Below are positions 33,585 through 41,560 of a stretch of 64,000 nt of DNA, one piece after another. Under the pieces are notes generated by a model, which was not told the DNA's origin, searched no databases, and saw nothing but the letters and a program-made list of their open reading frames with translations. The position numbers were made by a program, and so were the translations under genes. This DNA comes from Holophagales bacterium. Lineage in GTDB: Bacteria; Acidobacteriota; Thermoanaerobaculia; Multivoradales; Multivoraceae. The stretch's first letter is position 1. Each line of letters starts with the position of its first letter. The stretch covers positions 26,565-90,564 of the forward strand of contig VYDI01000029.1 of the NCBI GenBank assembly GCA_009843505.1, given 5' to 3'.

Positions 33585-34162
33585 GCCTTCAGCCGCTCCC
33601 GGAGGAAGTCCGCGAACTCGTCGGAGATCCCGCCCTCCTTCTGGCCTTCGTCGACGACCTCCCGCGCACCCTGCAGCATCGCCTCGGTCTTGCGGCCGAT
33701 CTCGCCGGCGCGCTCGATCCGCTGGATCGCCAGCGCCAGCTCGCCGATGCCCTTGGCGTCCAGCGCCGGCGGCGCGTCCGGGTCGTCGCCGCCGCTCCGC
33801 TCCGCGACGTTGATCGCGTAGTCGAACGCGATCGACCGCAGGACCTCGATCGCCAGCTGACCCACCTCGCCAGTCGGCTCGTCGCCCAGTCGGGCCACCC
33901 ACGCCTCGGCGATCGCCCGCGTCTCCTTCACCCGGGCGCCCACCGCCTCCATGCGCGTCGAGTACCGGTTCAACCCGGCCTTCGACAGCGGCGCCTCGCC
34001 GGCGGCAGCCAGCGGCGCGCGGAGGCGCTCGATGATCTCCGTCTGCGGCACGCCCGACCGCAGCAGACCGTCCAGCTCGCGCTTGAGCTCCGGCTCGAGC
34101 CGGTCGATCCGGCTCATGCGGCCGCGGGTGCGGCGGCCCTCGCCCCAGCCCGGATCAGCCAT
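33581..34162 (-). CDS. DUF3486, Mu gp27-like small terminase
   Basis: A 193-residue protein in the position of Mu gp27, next to the large terminase. 'RIDRLEPELKRELDGLLRSGVPQTEIIERLRAPLAAAGEAPLSKAGLNRYSTRMEA' in short parts is the DUF3486 pattern, an N-terminal DNA-binding region. The C-terminal part is helical and Glu-rich. It should recognise phage DNA for packaging. The ATG at 34162 overlaps the preceding gene by a few bases. Confidence 0.85.
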   Translation of the reverse strand: MADPGWGEGRRTRGRMSRIDRLEPELKRELDGLLRSGVPQTEIIERLRAPLAAAGEAPLSKAGLNRYSTRMEAVGARVKETRAIAEAWVARLGDEPTGEVGQLAIEVLRSIAFDYAINVAERSGGDDPDAPPALDAKGIGELALAIQRIERAGEIGRKTEAMLQGAREVVDEGQKEGGISDEFADFLRERLKA

Positions 34163-34463
34163 CGGGAGCCGGCCTCGCCACGCCCGGCACGCTCGCACGG
34201 CCCTCGGCGACGTCCAGGCCGCGCTCCGTCAACTGGAGCCGGTACACCGACTCGGCGAGCTGCGTCGACCGGATCAGGCCCTGCTCCTCGAGCCAGGCCA
34301 GCGCCGAGCGCTGCTGGTCCGACGTCGGCCGGTGGCCGAGCATCTCGAGCGAGCTGCGCAGGATGCGGCTGTTCGCCTCGTTGCCGCCGGCCTCGAGCAC
34401 CTGCAGCACCGCGAGCCGCAGGTCCTTCTCGACCTGGGCCTTGAGGTTGGCGCGCAGCGTCAC
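34155..34463 (-). CDS. Small winged-helix phage protein (Mu gp26-like region)
   Basis: A 102-residue product from a GTG at 34463 that overlaps the DUF2730 stop (GTGA). The sequence has a winged-helix look: 'LRLAVLQVLEAGGNEANSRILRSSLEMLG', 'QRSALAWLEEQGLI', 'YRLQLTERGLDVAEG' in short parts. Genes of this type lie between DUF2730 and DUF3486 in Mu-like phages. A transcriptional or packaging role is likely. Confidence 0.7.
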   Translation of the reverse strand: MTLRANLKAQVEKDLRLAVLQVLEAGGNEANSRILRSSLEMLGHRPTSDQQRSALAWLEEQGLIRSTQLAESVYRLQLTERGLDVAEGRASVPGVARPAPDG

Positions 34464-34810
34464 TGCTGGTTCCGCTCCGAAAGCAGCGCCTGGAGGATGT
34501 TGTCGAGGACCCGGTTGCCGGCCGTGATCGCGCCCTTGACCTCGCCGACCTCGGACCGGACGTCGCCCACCTCGCGGCTCACCTTGTCGCCGACCCGGGT
34601 GATCCGGCCCTGAATCTCCGTCAGGTCCTGGTGCGTCGGCAGCGCCTCCATCTTCGTCTCGAGCGTGGTCACCCGCGTCTCCAGGTCGTCGATGTCGTGC
34701 CTGTTGATCTGGCCGCGCTTCGTGATCCAGGTCCACACGATGCCCACCGCGGACACCATCGCCGCGGCGGCGGCGATGAACAACTCGATCTGCACCAGGG
34801 GTTCCGTCAC
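34460..34810 (-). CDS. DUF2730 (Mu gp25-like) membrane-anchored coiled-coil protein
   Basis: A 116-residue product with one N-terminal membrane span ('IAAAAAMVSAVGIVWTWI') and a long coiled-coil (about residues 40-95, 'DDLETRVTTLETKMEALP'). The order and pattern match DUF2730 of Mu-like phages, whose role is not established. It overlaps the endolysin stop by ATGA. It could be part of the lysis set because it follows the M15 endolysin gene. Confidence 0.75.
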   Translation of the reverse strand: MTEPLVQIELFIAAAAAMVSAVGIVWTWITKRGQINRHDIDDLETRVTTLETKMEALPTHQDLTEIQGRITRVGDKVSREVGDVRSEVGEVKGAITAGNRVLDNILQALLSERNQQ

Positions 34811-35439
34811 GCCGCCCTCCTCATCGCTTCGGCCATCCGGCCGAGGCTGTTCCAGTGCCGGTAGCTCCTGCCCGTCCAGCGGCCGATCGCCGTCAGGCGC
34901 CCGCGCGGTTCGTCACGCCAGGCGATGTGCACCCAGTTCGGCGCGAACGGGTTGCCGTACTCGTGGATCAACTGGTGCACGCCGAGGTCGGCGGCCATCA
35001 GCGCCGCGGCCATCCAGAGCCAGCCGTCGCGCGACGGCGAGCCGTGGACCGTCCCGCCGGCGCCGGCAAGAATCGGACCGGGCAGGTCGCGGCCGTCCCA
35101 CTCCTGGACGATCGAGGCGATGGCCTCCTGGCCCGCCTCCGACCGCCGGAAGCCGGCCTTGAGCCGGATGTCGGCCGCCTGGCCGCGCACGTGCTGCGAC
35201 GTCGCGCTGCCGCCGACCAGCTCGTTCAGGGCTCCGCAGCGGTAGCCGCTGTTGACCAGGATCGGCCAGCCGAGACGCTCGCGCAGGGGCTCGAGCACTT
35301 GGTGGCACAGAATCCCGAGGTGCGTCGTCACCGTCTCCGGCGGGTTGCACTGCTGCTTCCAGATCTCCGGGAAGCCGCGGCCCCGGGGCGACTCCAGCAT
35401 CTCCGCCAGCGTGAAGTGCGCACTGAGGCGATCCTTCAT
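34807..35439 (-). CDS. M15-family peptidase (endolysin)
   Basis: A 210-residue peptidase M15 type 3 protein. It starts 'LSAHFTLAEMLES', the standard M15_3 opening, with 'NSGYRCGALNELVGGSATSQHVRGQAADIR' in parts. This provides the His and Asp zinc ligands (SQH...AAD) and a later 'PNWVHIAW' with the third His. These enzymes cut peptidoglycan stem-peptide bonds. No signal peptide is seen, so a holin is needed for release. Between the usual halves there is an insert of about 60 residues containing 'GWLWMAAALMAADLGV'. It lies directly after the Mor-like gene, as in many Mu-like phages. Confidence 0.85.
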   Translation of the reverse strand: MKDRLSAHFTLAEMLESPRGRGFPEIWKQQCNPPETVTTHLGILCHQVLEPLRERLGWPILVNSGYRCGALNELVGGSATSQHVRGQAADIRLKAGFRRSEAGQEAIASIVQEWDGRDLPGPILAGAGGTVHGSPSRDGWLWMAAALMAADLGVHQLIHEYGNPFAPNWVHIAWRDEPRGRLTAIGRWTGRSYRHWNSLGRMAEAMRRAA

Positions 35440-35451
35440 GGCTGCCGATTC

Positions 35452-35784
35452 TCAGTCCCGGTCACGGACCCGAGTGGCGATGTCCGCGTCATCGCCGGCC
35501 TTGACGATCCGCCGCACCTGCCGCGTGCTCAGTCCGTGACGCTTCGCCAGCTGGTCGTAGGAGAGGCCGTCCTGGAACTGCCGCCGGATCAGCTGGTCGC
35601 GCTTCGCACGGTCGACCTCGCGCCGCAGCGCCTCCGCGGTCGGCATCGGATCGCCGCCCATCGCCTCCGTGAGCTCCGTCGCGATCAGGAGGGCCCGCTC
35701 GTAGGGGTCGTCCATCGCCACGGCCCAGGCGGTGTCGTTCACGGCCCGCCAGATCGCGGCGAGCATCCGGGACACCGGCGTCAT
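35452..35784 (-). CDS. Mor-like middle/late transcription activator
   Basis: A 110-residue protein with the Mor/C family layout: an N-terminal dimerisation part with 'LIATELTEAMGGDPM' and a C-terminal helix-turn-helix 'IRRQFQDGLSYDQLAKRHGLSTRQVRRIV' in pieces. In Mu, Mor and C switch on middle and late promoters. Only one family member is visible in this window. It lies immediately upstream of the endolysin, so it may control lysis and head genes on both strands. Confidence 0.75.
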   Translation of the reverse strand: MTPVSRMLAAIWRAVNDTAWAVAMDDPYERALLIATELTEAMGGDPMPTAEALRREVDRAKRDQLIRRQFQDGLSYDQLAKRHGLSTRQVRRIVKAGDDADIATRVRDRD

Positions 35785-36323
35785 CGCGCCACCACCACCG
35801 CGGCCGCGTAGTTCTCGAGCATCGCCAGGTCGGCCGCCAGCTCCTCGGACGACGCGCCGTCCTCGAGTTCGACAACCAAACGGCCCTCGTCCAGCCCGGC
35901 CGGCCTGGTCCAGCGCAACAGGCGCGGCGTCAGAGCCGCCCACACCCGGTCGCCGATGCCCGGGTTGCCCCGGCACCAACTGGCCCACTTCCGGCGGTTT
36001 CCGTCGTCGGCCCGCTTCTTCTCCTCAGGCGCCGGCCGAGCCGACGCTCCGACCTGCAGATGCTGGCGGTCGCGCCATGCCTTCTCGACCGGGGAGCGGA
36101 AGTAGCTCAGGCTGCCCACCCGCTCGACGCCGACGCGGCCCGGAGTGTGGTCCTCCCGGCGCTGCATCACCTCGTCGATCACTTCCCGCACGCAGTGGAG
36201 GGGGATGCCGGCTTCGTGCCAGGAGCGCGCGAGCTCCCGGTCGCGCGGACTGAGGATCATGCCGCGGACGATTCGCCCGACGACGTGATCCTCGACGGCC
36301 ATGACGTAGGTGGCGACGTTCAT
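35781..36323 (-). CDS. Phage protein of unknown function (180 aa)
   Basis: The ATG at 36323 (MNVATYVMAVEDH) overlaps the stop of the gp16-like gene. An N-terminal segment 'ILSPRDRELARSWHEAGIPLHCVREVIDEVMQ' looks helical and regulator-like; the middle is basic ('KKRADDGNRRKWASW'). The C-terminus is amphipathic and helical. It lies between gp16 and Mor genes, where Mu-like phages encode middle regulators or replication helpers. No family is recognised. Confidence 0.6.
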   Translation of the reverse strand: MNVATYVMAVEDHVVGRIVRGMILSPRDRELARSWHEAGIPLHCVREVIDEVMQRREDHTPGRVGVERVGSLSYFRSPVEKAWRDRQHLQVGASARPAPEEKKRADDGNRRKWASWCRGNPGIGDRVWAALTPRLLRWTRPAGLDEGRLVVELEDGASSEELAADLAMLENYAAAVVVAR

Positions 36324-36766
36324 CGCTGCCGCCTCCGCATCGCCATGAGCCCGTTGATCACCCGCACCGCGTGGTGGCTCGCCGTCACCCGGTCGAAGCC
36401 GAGGTTCTTGCGGAGCCAGCGCTCGTACCCGTCCTCGTGCCGCCACTCGATCTCGGACCGCAGCTCAGCGATCAGCCGCAGCTGGTCGGCGGTCGCCATC
36501 CGCACGACGCCGGGCGGCAGCGGCTCCGGCTTCTTCTTCGGTCCGGGCGTGGCCCGCTTGCCGGGCTTCCGGTCGATGCCGAGGGCGCGCAGCACCCTGT
36601 TCGCCTCGCGGACGTTCAGGTGGACCGAGGACCGGTGCCCCGTCTCCCCCTCGAGCAGGTCGCGGTAGGCGTCGTCGTCCAGGCCGCGCTGTCCCTTCAA
36701 CGTGTGGATCGCGATCTGCTGCTGCCGCGTGATCGGCCGCGGCCGCTTGCGGGCGGCCTCAGCCAC
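36320..36766 (-). CDS. Mu gp16 (GemA/DUF1018)-like regulatory protein
   Basis: A 148-residue protein starting at the GTG at 36766, which has GGGAGG seven bases upstream. The hallmarks are 'TRQQQIAIHTLKGQRGLDDDAYRDLLEGETGHRSS' in pieces, 'LNVREANRVLRALG', and the C-terminal 'WLRKNLGFDRVTASHHAVRVI', typical of the gp16/GemA family. In Mu, GemA affects DNA supercoiling and host gene expression. It follows the MuB-like gene region, as expected for a Mu early operon. Confidence 0.85.
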   Translation of the reverse strand: MAEAARKRPRPITRQQQIAIHTLKGQRGLDDDAYRDLLEGETGHRSSVHLNVREANRVLRALGIDRKPGKRATPGPKKKPEPLPPGVVRMATADQLRLIAELRSEIEWRHEDGYERWLRKNLGFDRVTASHHAVRVINGLMAMRRRQR

Positions 36767-37049
36767 CGTCCAGCCTCCCGAACGACACGACCGAGATCTT
36801 CGGGTTCCAGTCGAGCAGCCGCATCCAGCGCGCGAGCTCGCGGCTCTCGCGCCGGAGCTCCGGCAGAAGACTGCCCGGCGGGCGGTTCCCACACGCACCG
36901 TCAGGCGCGACGATCGAAGGCCGCCGTGGTTCGCGGCCGGGAACCTGGAGCCCGCCGGGCGCCGGAGCGCTGCCGGAGTCAACAGCAGCCGCCGGCTGCG
37001 GCGGTTGGTCGGTAGGAATGAGTGGGACCGACCTCTGAGGAGCACTCAC
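36759..37049 (-). CDS. Small proline-rich phage protein (96 aa)
   Basis: The product has a Pro/Ala-rich N-terminal half (PPQPAAAVDSG, PAPGGL) and a short helical C-terminus ('ESRELARWMRLLDWNPKISVV'). It overlaps the gp16 start by 8 bases and begins 16 bases after the MuB-like gene stop. No family is recognised. Position suggests an early-operon accessory. Confidence 0.5.
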   Translation of the reverse strand: MSAPQRSVPLIPTDQPPQPAAAVDSGSAPAPGGLQVPGREPRRPSIVAPDGACGNRPPGSLLPELRRESRELARWMRLLDWNPKISVVSFGRLDGG

Positions 37050-37065
37050 CGCTTACCCCGATTCT

Positions 37066-37923
37066 TCACACCGCGCGCCGGATCGCCGGCGCCTCGTCCA
37101 GGCCGTCCAGCACGCCGTCGATCGCCCCGTCCGCGGGCTTCGTCTCGAAGTCCGGCGCGGGCTGGCTGCCGGGGTGAAGCACCGCGTGGGCGCACTCCGG
37201 CTCGATGCGGTCCTCGCCGCGCGCCGAAGCCTCGGCCAGGCAGTCGTCGACCAGGGCGATCAGGTCGAGCCAGTTGCGCGCGCGGTCCGAGTGCGGCAGC
37301 TGGTTCACGGCGCCCGGCGCGATCCGCGTGCCCAGCACGTCCTCGAGCGCGTCGGCCGCCTCGTCGACCGTCAGGCCGGCCAGGCGCACGCGATCGGACC
37401 GCAGGCCCACCTCCGGGATCGCGCCGACCCTGTCCGCCTGGCCCAGCAGGACGATCCCGAGCAGCGGCGACACGCCGAGCCAGTCCAGCTCGCGCAGCCG
37501 CTTCAGCGCTCGCAGCGTCTGGTGGTGCAGCGTGTGGGCGTCGTCGATCAGGAGCACGATGGGCGCGCTCTGCTGGGCGCGGCCGAGCACGCGGCGGACC
37601 TGGTGGCTGCGCGCCTCGCCGGACCTCCGCGGCCGCTCGTCGGGCATGAGGCCCCGGACGATCGCCCACTCGATGTCGCCCATGTGCAGGCGCTCGCGGG
37701 TGAGCCGCAGCGGCTCCACCACCCGCGCGCCCGCGGTGTTCAGCGCCATCCGCGCCGAGTGCGTCTTGCCGGCGCCGCGCGGGCCGACGATGGACACCAT
37801 CAGCCGCGCCTCGACCGCGGCCGCGACCGTGCCGGCGACCCGGCGGTCGTCCGCAGTCTCGAGGTGGAGGCGGGACCAGGGATCGGCCGGCAGGCCGACC
37901 CGCTTCCGCATGAGGACTTTCAC
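37066..37923 (-). CDS. MuB/ExeA-like AAA ATPase, transposition target protein
   Basis: A 285-residue ATPase. Walker A is 'VGPRGAGKTHSA' at about residue 47 and Walker B is 'VLLIDDAHTLHH' at about residue 123. 'LKRLRELDWLGVSPLLGIVLLGQADR' in pieces is the ExeA/MuB sensor region. In Mu, MuB binds target DNA and activates MuA. The gene directly follows the transposase and the 57-residue gene. Its start overlaps the previous stop (ATGA). Confidence 0.85.
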   Translation of the reverse strand: MKVLMRKRVGLPADPWSRLHLETADDRRVAGTVAAAVEARLMVSIVGPRGAGKTHSARMALNTAGARVVEPLRLTRERLHMGDIEWAIVRGLMPDERPRRSGEARSHQVRRVLGRAQQSAPIVLLIDDAHTLHHQTLRALKRLRELDWLGVSPLLGIVLLGQADRVGAIPEVGLRSDRVRLAGLTVDEAADALEDVLGTRIAPGAVNQLPHSDRARNWLDLIALVDDCLAEASARGEDRIEPECAHAVLHPGSQPAPDFETKPADGAIDGVLDGLDEAPAIRRAV

Positions 37924-38093
37924 GACTGGTCCTCCGCCTGCTGCACCTCCACCAGGCCGTAGGCGACGGCCGACTCGACGAGTTCCAGGAACTCCTCCTC
38001 GTCGGCCACCTTGCCCTCGGCGCGCATGATCGCGTAAAGCTCCTCGAGCGAGAGGGCGACTTCACCTCTCTCGGTCTGTGTCTTGATGCTCAT
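37920..38093 (-). CDS. 57-residue acidic phage protein
   Basis: A short acidic helical protein (MSIKTQTERGEVALSLEEL..., residues 20-57 rich in Glu). It sits between the transposase and MuB-like ATPase and overlaps both by ATGA. Small acidic proteins are sometimes found at this point in B3-like phages; the function is unknown. Confidence 0.55.
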   Translation of the reverse strand: MSIKTQTERGEVALSLEELYAIMRAEGKVADEEEFLELVESAVAYGLVEVQQAEDQS

Positions 38094-39691
38094 CCGGTTC
38101 CTCCAACCGCCCGGGTCAGCCGGCCGGCAAGTTCCTGAACGGCGCGACGGGACAGGCCCTCGCGCTCGAGGTAGGCCGCCACCTTCGCCCGCTGACCAGG
38201 CGAAAGCGGTGGGCACAGTGCGGTCAGCGCGCGCATCGCGCTGTCCAGATCGGCGTAGGCGTCGACGGCCATCGGGTTCTCGAGCGGCTCCGCCTCCGCC
38301 ACCGGCGCCTTCATGGCGATCACGTTGCTAGGCTGGGCCGTCCGCGGCCGGAAGACGTCGACACCTCCGGCTACTCCCACCTCGTCGACCACGAGAGCCT
38401 CGAGGGGAGTCGGCTTCTGGCCGCGGACCTCTCCGTACCGCGGCGGGCGCCACCGGTGCGCGGCCGCCCGCGTGCCGTCGTCGGCTTCGAGCACGATCGA
38501 GTCCGGGTCGTCGTCCGTCGACGGCCGGCGGGCGATCACCCGCTGGCCCGCGAACTCCGCGGCGGCGCCGGCCTCGACCTCCCACTGCTCGCCGAGCCAC
38601 TTGACGATGCCGGCGACGTCGACGTTGCGCCGGACCTCGTGGGCCATCGTCTCCATCGGGTTCTCGGGCAGCGCCCTGATCGGCTCCGGCCGGCCGCGCA
38701 GCAGCGCCCGGAAGGCGTCCGACCGGCTCGCGACGCGGTTGGCCACCAGCGTCCGGCTGGGGCGGCTGTCGTTCTCGCGGCGCTCGTACTCGCCGAGGCG
38801 GTCGTTCAGCTCGGACAGCAGGATGTGCTTCTCCTCGCGCAGGTGAAGCGCCCGCTCGAAGCGGCTCCAGCGCGTCCGGTGCGACCGCTCCACGCCGCCC
38901 ATCCGCGACGACTGGTACGGCTTCCCGGTCACCACCGCGATCCCGATCCGGCCCAGCAGGTCGACCGACGCCGACGACTTGGCCAGCGGACCGAGGTCGG
39001 ACCAGAGGTTCTCCGGCACGCCCTCCATCGGCGGCCTGCCGCCGGCGAACGCCCAGCACAAGACGTCCATCGCGTCGACGGCCGTCTCGCCCAGGGCGAC
39101 GACGTAGCGCGACACGACCAGGCCCGTGCACATGTCCCACAGCGCGTAGTTGAGGACGCGCTGGCGCTCCGGGCCGAGCGGCTTGTTCTTGTAGCCCGAC
39201 GCCTTCCACGGGCGGTCGTACACCCGGAGCAGCCAGTCGTCGCCGCGGCGCTCCACGGGGTACAGGCGCTCCGACGTCGAGGCGTCGACCTGGACCGCCT
39301 GCATCGGCCACTCGGCGCCCATGCGCCGGTGCATCTTCCGACGTCGGAAACCCAGCTCCTCGCGGGCGATCCGGTGAGCCGTGCCAACCGGCATCATCGC
39401 GGCCTCGGGCGGCAGCGCGCCGCTCCCGATCCCCGCCTCGATCGCCAGGTCGAGCGGCACCGGCTTCGGGGACCGGTGCGCGATGGCGACCGCCACCCGC
39501 GTCCACTGCCGGTACTCCGGCCGCTGCGGCTCCCGACGGCGCCGAGGACCGCCGACGCGGGCCTTGCGCCACACCGTCGCCGGCGAGCACCCGAAACGCC
39601 GCGCCAGGTCCTCGGCGACCCGCGAGCGCTCGCCGCGAGGCGCGGCGGCGAGGGTCTCCCGGATCAGGCGGACGGCGTCGTCGGAGAGCAT
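38090..39691 (-). CDS. MuA-like DDE transposase
   Basis: A 533-residue transposase. An N-terminal helix-turn-helix is visible ('RFGCSPATVWRKARVGGPRRRR'). The DDE core shows 'MQAVQVDASTSERLY' (first Asp), 'LWSDLGPLAKSS' (second Asp) and 'GGVERSHRTRW' (Glu). The C-terminal part has a beta-barrel-like region and a basic tail. It performs strand transfer at the phage ends, including the one at 17276. It is shorter than Mu A (663 residues) and lacks most of its N-terminal enhancer-binding extension. The ATG start at 39691 is 4 bases from the next gene's stop. Confidence 0.88.
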   Translation of the reverse strand: MLSDDAVRLIRETLAAAPRGERSRVAEDLARRFGCSPATVWRKARVGGPRRRREPQRPEYRQWTRVAVAIAHRSPKPVPLDLAIEAGIGSGALPPEAAMMPVGTAHRIAREELGFRRRKMHRRMGAEWPMQAVQVDASTSERLYPVERRGDDWLLRVYDRPWKASGYKNKPLGPERQRVLNYALWDMCTGLVVSRYVVALGETAVDAMDVLCWAFAGGRPPMEGVPENLWSDLGPLAKSSASVDLLGRIGIAVVTGKPYQSSRMGGVERSHRTRWSRFERALHLREEKHILLSELNDRLGEYERRENDSRPSRTLVANRVASRSDAFRALLRGRPEPIRALPENPMETMAHEVRRNVDVAGIVKWLGEQWEVEAGAAAEFAGQRVIARRPSTDDDPDSIVLEADDGTRAAAHRWRPPRYGEVRGQKPTPLEALVVDEVGVAGGVDVFRPRTAQPSNVIAMKAPVAEAEPLENPMAVDAYADLDSAMRALTALCPPLSPGQRAKVAAYLEREGLSRRAVQELAGRLTRAVGGTG

Positions 39692-39695
39692 CGTC

Positions 39696-40115
39696 TCAGG
39701 CGGCGCTCCTGGCCTTGCAGGCCCTCTCGTACCCGGCCTTGAACTCCGGGTCGGTCTTCTTCCACTTGTGGACCATCGAGTACGCGACGTTGCAGCGCCG
39801 GGCGGCCAGCTTGGCGTTCGCCCCCGCCTCGATCTCGGCCAGAATCGCCTGCTTGCACTCGGCGATCTGGGCGTGGGTGCGGCGGCGCTGGGGCTTCTTC
39901 TTCGCCTGGCGGTGCTGCTCGTCCAGGATCAGGTCGCTCAGGTCCGGCTCGGCCTTCGGCTGCGGATCGTCCTCCGGCTGGATCAGGCCCAGCAGCTCGA
40001 GGTTCACGCGCACGTCGAGCAGGAGCTCCTCGGCCTGGTCGAGCTGCCGGCGCATCCGCTCCGCCTCAGACCGGAGGTGCTGTTCGGCTTCCACGAGGTC
40101 CTGGAACGTCATCAT
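39696..40115 (-). CDS. Small helix-turn-helix protein with possible upstream start
   Basis: The 139-residue frame begins at an ATGATG with only a run of C bases upstream, so it has no ribosome site. The product is an N-terminal coiled-coil (Glu/Leu-rich) followed by a C-terminal helix-turn-helix 'KLAARRCNVAYSMVHKWKKTDPEF' in pieces, as in phage HTH proteins such as phBC6A51-type small terminase-like regulators. A better start would be the ATG at 40135 (with GAAGGAGA seven bases upstream and an ATGA overlap), but the C10 tract puts it out of frame. With 11 (or 8) C the two would join. The protein follows the gene at 40132 and precedes the transposase. Confidence 0.65.
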   Translation of the reverse strand: MMTFQDLVEAEQHLRSEAERMRRQLDQAEELLLDVRVNLELLGLIQPEDDPQPKAEPDLSDLILDEQHRQAKKKPQRRRTHAQIAECKQAILAEIEAGANAKLAARRCNVAYSMVHKWKKTDPEFKAGYERACKARSAA

Positions 40116-40116
40116 C

Positions 40117-40126
40117 GGGGGGGGGG
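40117..40126. repeat. Homopolymer of ten G (C10 on the coding strand)
   Basis: A run of ten G on the plus strand lies between the ATG at 40135 and the ATGATG at 40113-40115, on the 5' side of the HTH gene. The length is one short of a multiple that keeps the upstream ATG in frame. Tracts this long are prone to slippage and also to sequencing error. Confidence 0.85.
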
Positions 40127-40131
40127 TGAAC

Positions 40132-40878
40132 TCATTGACCGTCTCCTTCTCCGAAGGCCAGCGAGCCGATCCGCTCGGCCGAGTCGGCCAGCGCGCCGGC
40201 CAGCGCCGTCGCCCGCTCGCGCGTCGTCTCGGGCGCTCCCTGCAGCGAGAGCACCGCGTCCATCGCCAGGTCGCCGGCCCGGCGCTCCAGTTCCTCGAGC
40301 GACCGGATCAGCTCCGTCGCCCGCGACGACGGGTGGCCGCGGGTCACGCGCTCGAAGTTGAGCTGCTCGAGCGCCTCGTCGCGCTCCTCCTCGAGCGCCC
40401 TGATCTTCTCGCGCGTCGCCGGCGTCTCGCCGGTCTCCGCGCTCTCGATCAGCGCGCGGATCGCACCGTGCCGCCGCCGCGGCGGCTTCACCATGATGTC
40501 GGCCACCTGCTGGTCCGTCGCGTCGGACAGATCCACGCCCGCGTCGACCGCCTCGCCCAGCAGGTGCAGGGCGTCGGTCGGCCGGCTCTGAGCCAGCTCG
40601 CGCAGCGCGCGGTTTTTGCGGGCCACCTCCCAGCCGTCGACCATCCGGCGCGCCTGCTCGGCCTCCACCGGCGTGTGCCGTCCGACGAAGTCGTCGAAGC
40701 CCTCGTCGCCCACCTCGCGGCGGATCGTCCACAGGCCCTCCATCACCTTCGCCTCGATCTCCTGCCCGAGCCGCACCAGCGCCTGGCCCGCGGCCCACAG
40801 CGTGCGGATCTCGGCGGCCGCGTCCAGCGCCGCCTGCGGCGCCGGAAGCGCCCCGTCCGCCTTCACAAGGTCGCTCAA
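40132..40878 (-). CDS. Early phage protein of unknown function (248 aa)
   Basis: I propose a TTG start at 40878 that overlaps the previous stop (TTGA) with AGGAGG 10 bases upstream. The product is highly helical and charged: 'AAQIRTLWAAGQALVRLG'-like region, 'RREVGDEGFDDFVGRHTPVEAEQARRMVDGWEVA' in parts, and a long coiled-coil in the C-terminal half ('REKIRALEEERDEALEQLN'). No catalytic motif is seen. It may be an early DNA-associated protein of the transposition module. Confidence 0.6.
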   Translation of the reverse strand: MSDLVKADGALPAPQAALDAAAEIRTLWAAGQALVRLGQEIEAKVMEGLWTIRREVGDEGFDDFVGRHTPVEAEQARRMVDGWEVARKNRALRELAQSRPTDALHLLGEAVDAGVDLSDATDQQVADIMVKPPRRRHGAIRALIESAETGETPATREKIRALEEERDEALEQLNFERVTRGHPSSRATELIRSLEELERRAGDLAMDAVLSLQGAPETTRERATALAGALADSAERIGSLAFGEGDGQ

Positions 40879-41369
40879 GTCAGATGCCTCCTGTAAGCGT
40901 CGTCGAGCGCCAGACCCAGACGCCGCGAGAGCTGCGACACGTGCGGCGCCAGCCGCCACCCGCCGCCCGGCGTCTGCTCCGCCCAGCCCGCGGCGTCCAG
41001 GTTGACCAGCGCCCGGTAAACCTGGTCCCGCGACTCGCCGAGTTTCTCCGCCAGCGCCGTCACCGACTTGGGATCGAGGGGCAGGACCGACAGCGCCTCG
41101 ACCACCTCCAGCAGCGCCTGCGACGTCTCGTTGATGTACCGGTTCCCGGCGCTCAGCTCGTCCGGGTCGATGTCGAGCGCCCGGCCCAGGGCCTGGAGCA
41201 CCTTCGAGTCCGGTAGCTCGGCACGGCCCTGCTCGATCGCGCGCAGGCCGTCCAGGTCGATGTCGACGCCGGCCAACTTGGCCGCCAGCTCGCCGACGTC
41301 GGCCAGCGACAGGCCGGCACGGCGACGGGCGGCGCGGATGCGGCGGCCGACCGCGCGCACCCTGCTCAC
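40875..41369 (-). CDS. XRE-type HTH regulator fused to a winged-helix domain
   Basis: The 164-residue product has an N-terminal XRE helix-turn-helix ('RIRAARRRAGLSLADVGELAAKLAGVDID', 'LRAIEQGRAELPDSKVLQALGRALDIDPDEL' in pieces) and a C-terminal winged helix ('VVEALSVLPLDPKSVTALAEKLGESRDQVYRALVNLDAAGWAEQTPGGG' in pieces) of IclR type. Such two-domain regulators control early gene expression in some transposable phages. It overlaps the neighbouring genes on both sides (ATGA and TTGA). Confidence 0.75.
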   Translation of the reverse strand: MSRVRAVGRRIRAARRRAGLSLADVGELAAKLAGVDIDLDGLRAIEQGRAELPDSKVLQALGRALDIDPDELSAGNRYINETSQALLEVVEALSVLPLDPKSVTALAEKLGESRDQVYRALVNLDAAGWAEQTPGGGWRLAPHVSQLSRRLGLALDDAYRRHLT

Positions 41370-41560
41370 GCCCGGCCCTCCTGCTCGAGACGCGCGATGC
41401 GGTTCGACAGGGCGTTGTAGAGCCGGTTCCAGTACAAGCGGGACTCCTTGGTCCGCGCCCGGTTCAGGTTCAGCTTGGCGTGGATCAGCTCGGACTCGAG
41501 CCGCTTCGGATCGTCGCCGCAGTGCGCCAGCAGCTGGTCGATGCGGGCCTGGGCGCTCAC
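41366..41560 (-). CDS. Small helical phage protein (64 aa)
   Basis: The product is basic and helical ('LIHAKLNLNRARTKESRLYWNRLYNALSNRI' in parts). It overlaps the Gam-like gene stop by ATGA and the XRE regulator start by ATGA. No family is recognised. Its position within the chained early operon is the main support. Confidence 0.55.
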   Translation of the reverse strand: MSAQARIDQLLAHCGDDPKRLESELIHAKLNLNRARTKESRLYWNRLYNALSNRIARLEQEGRA

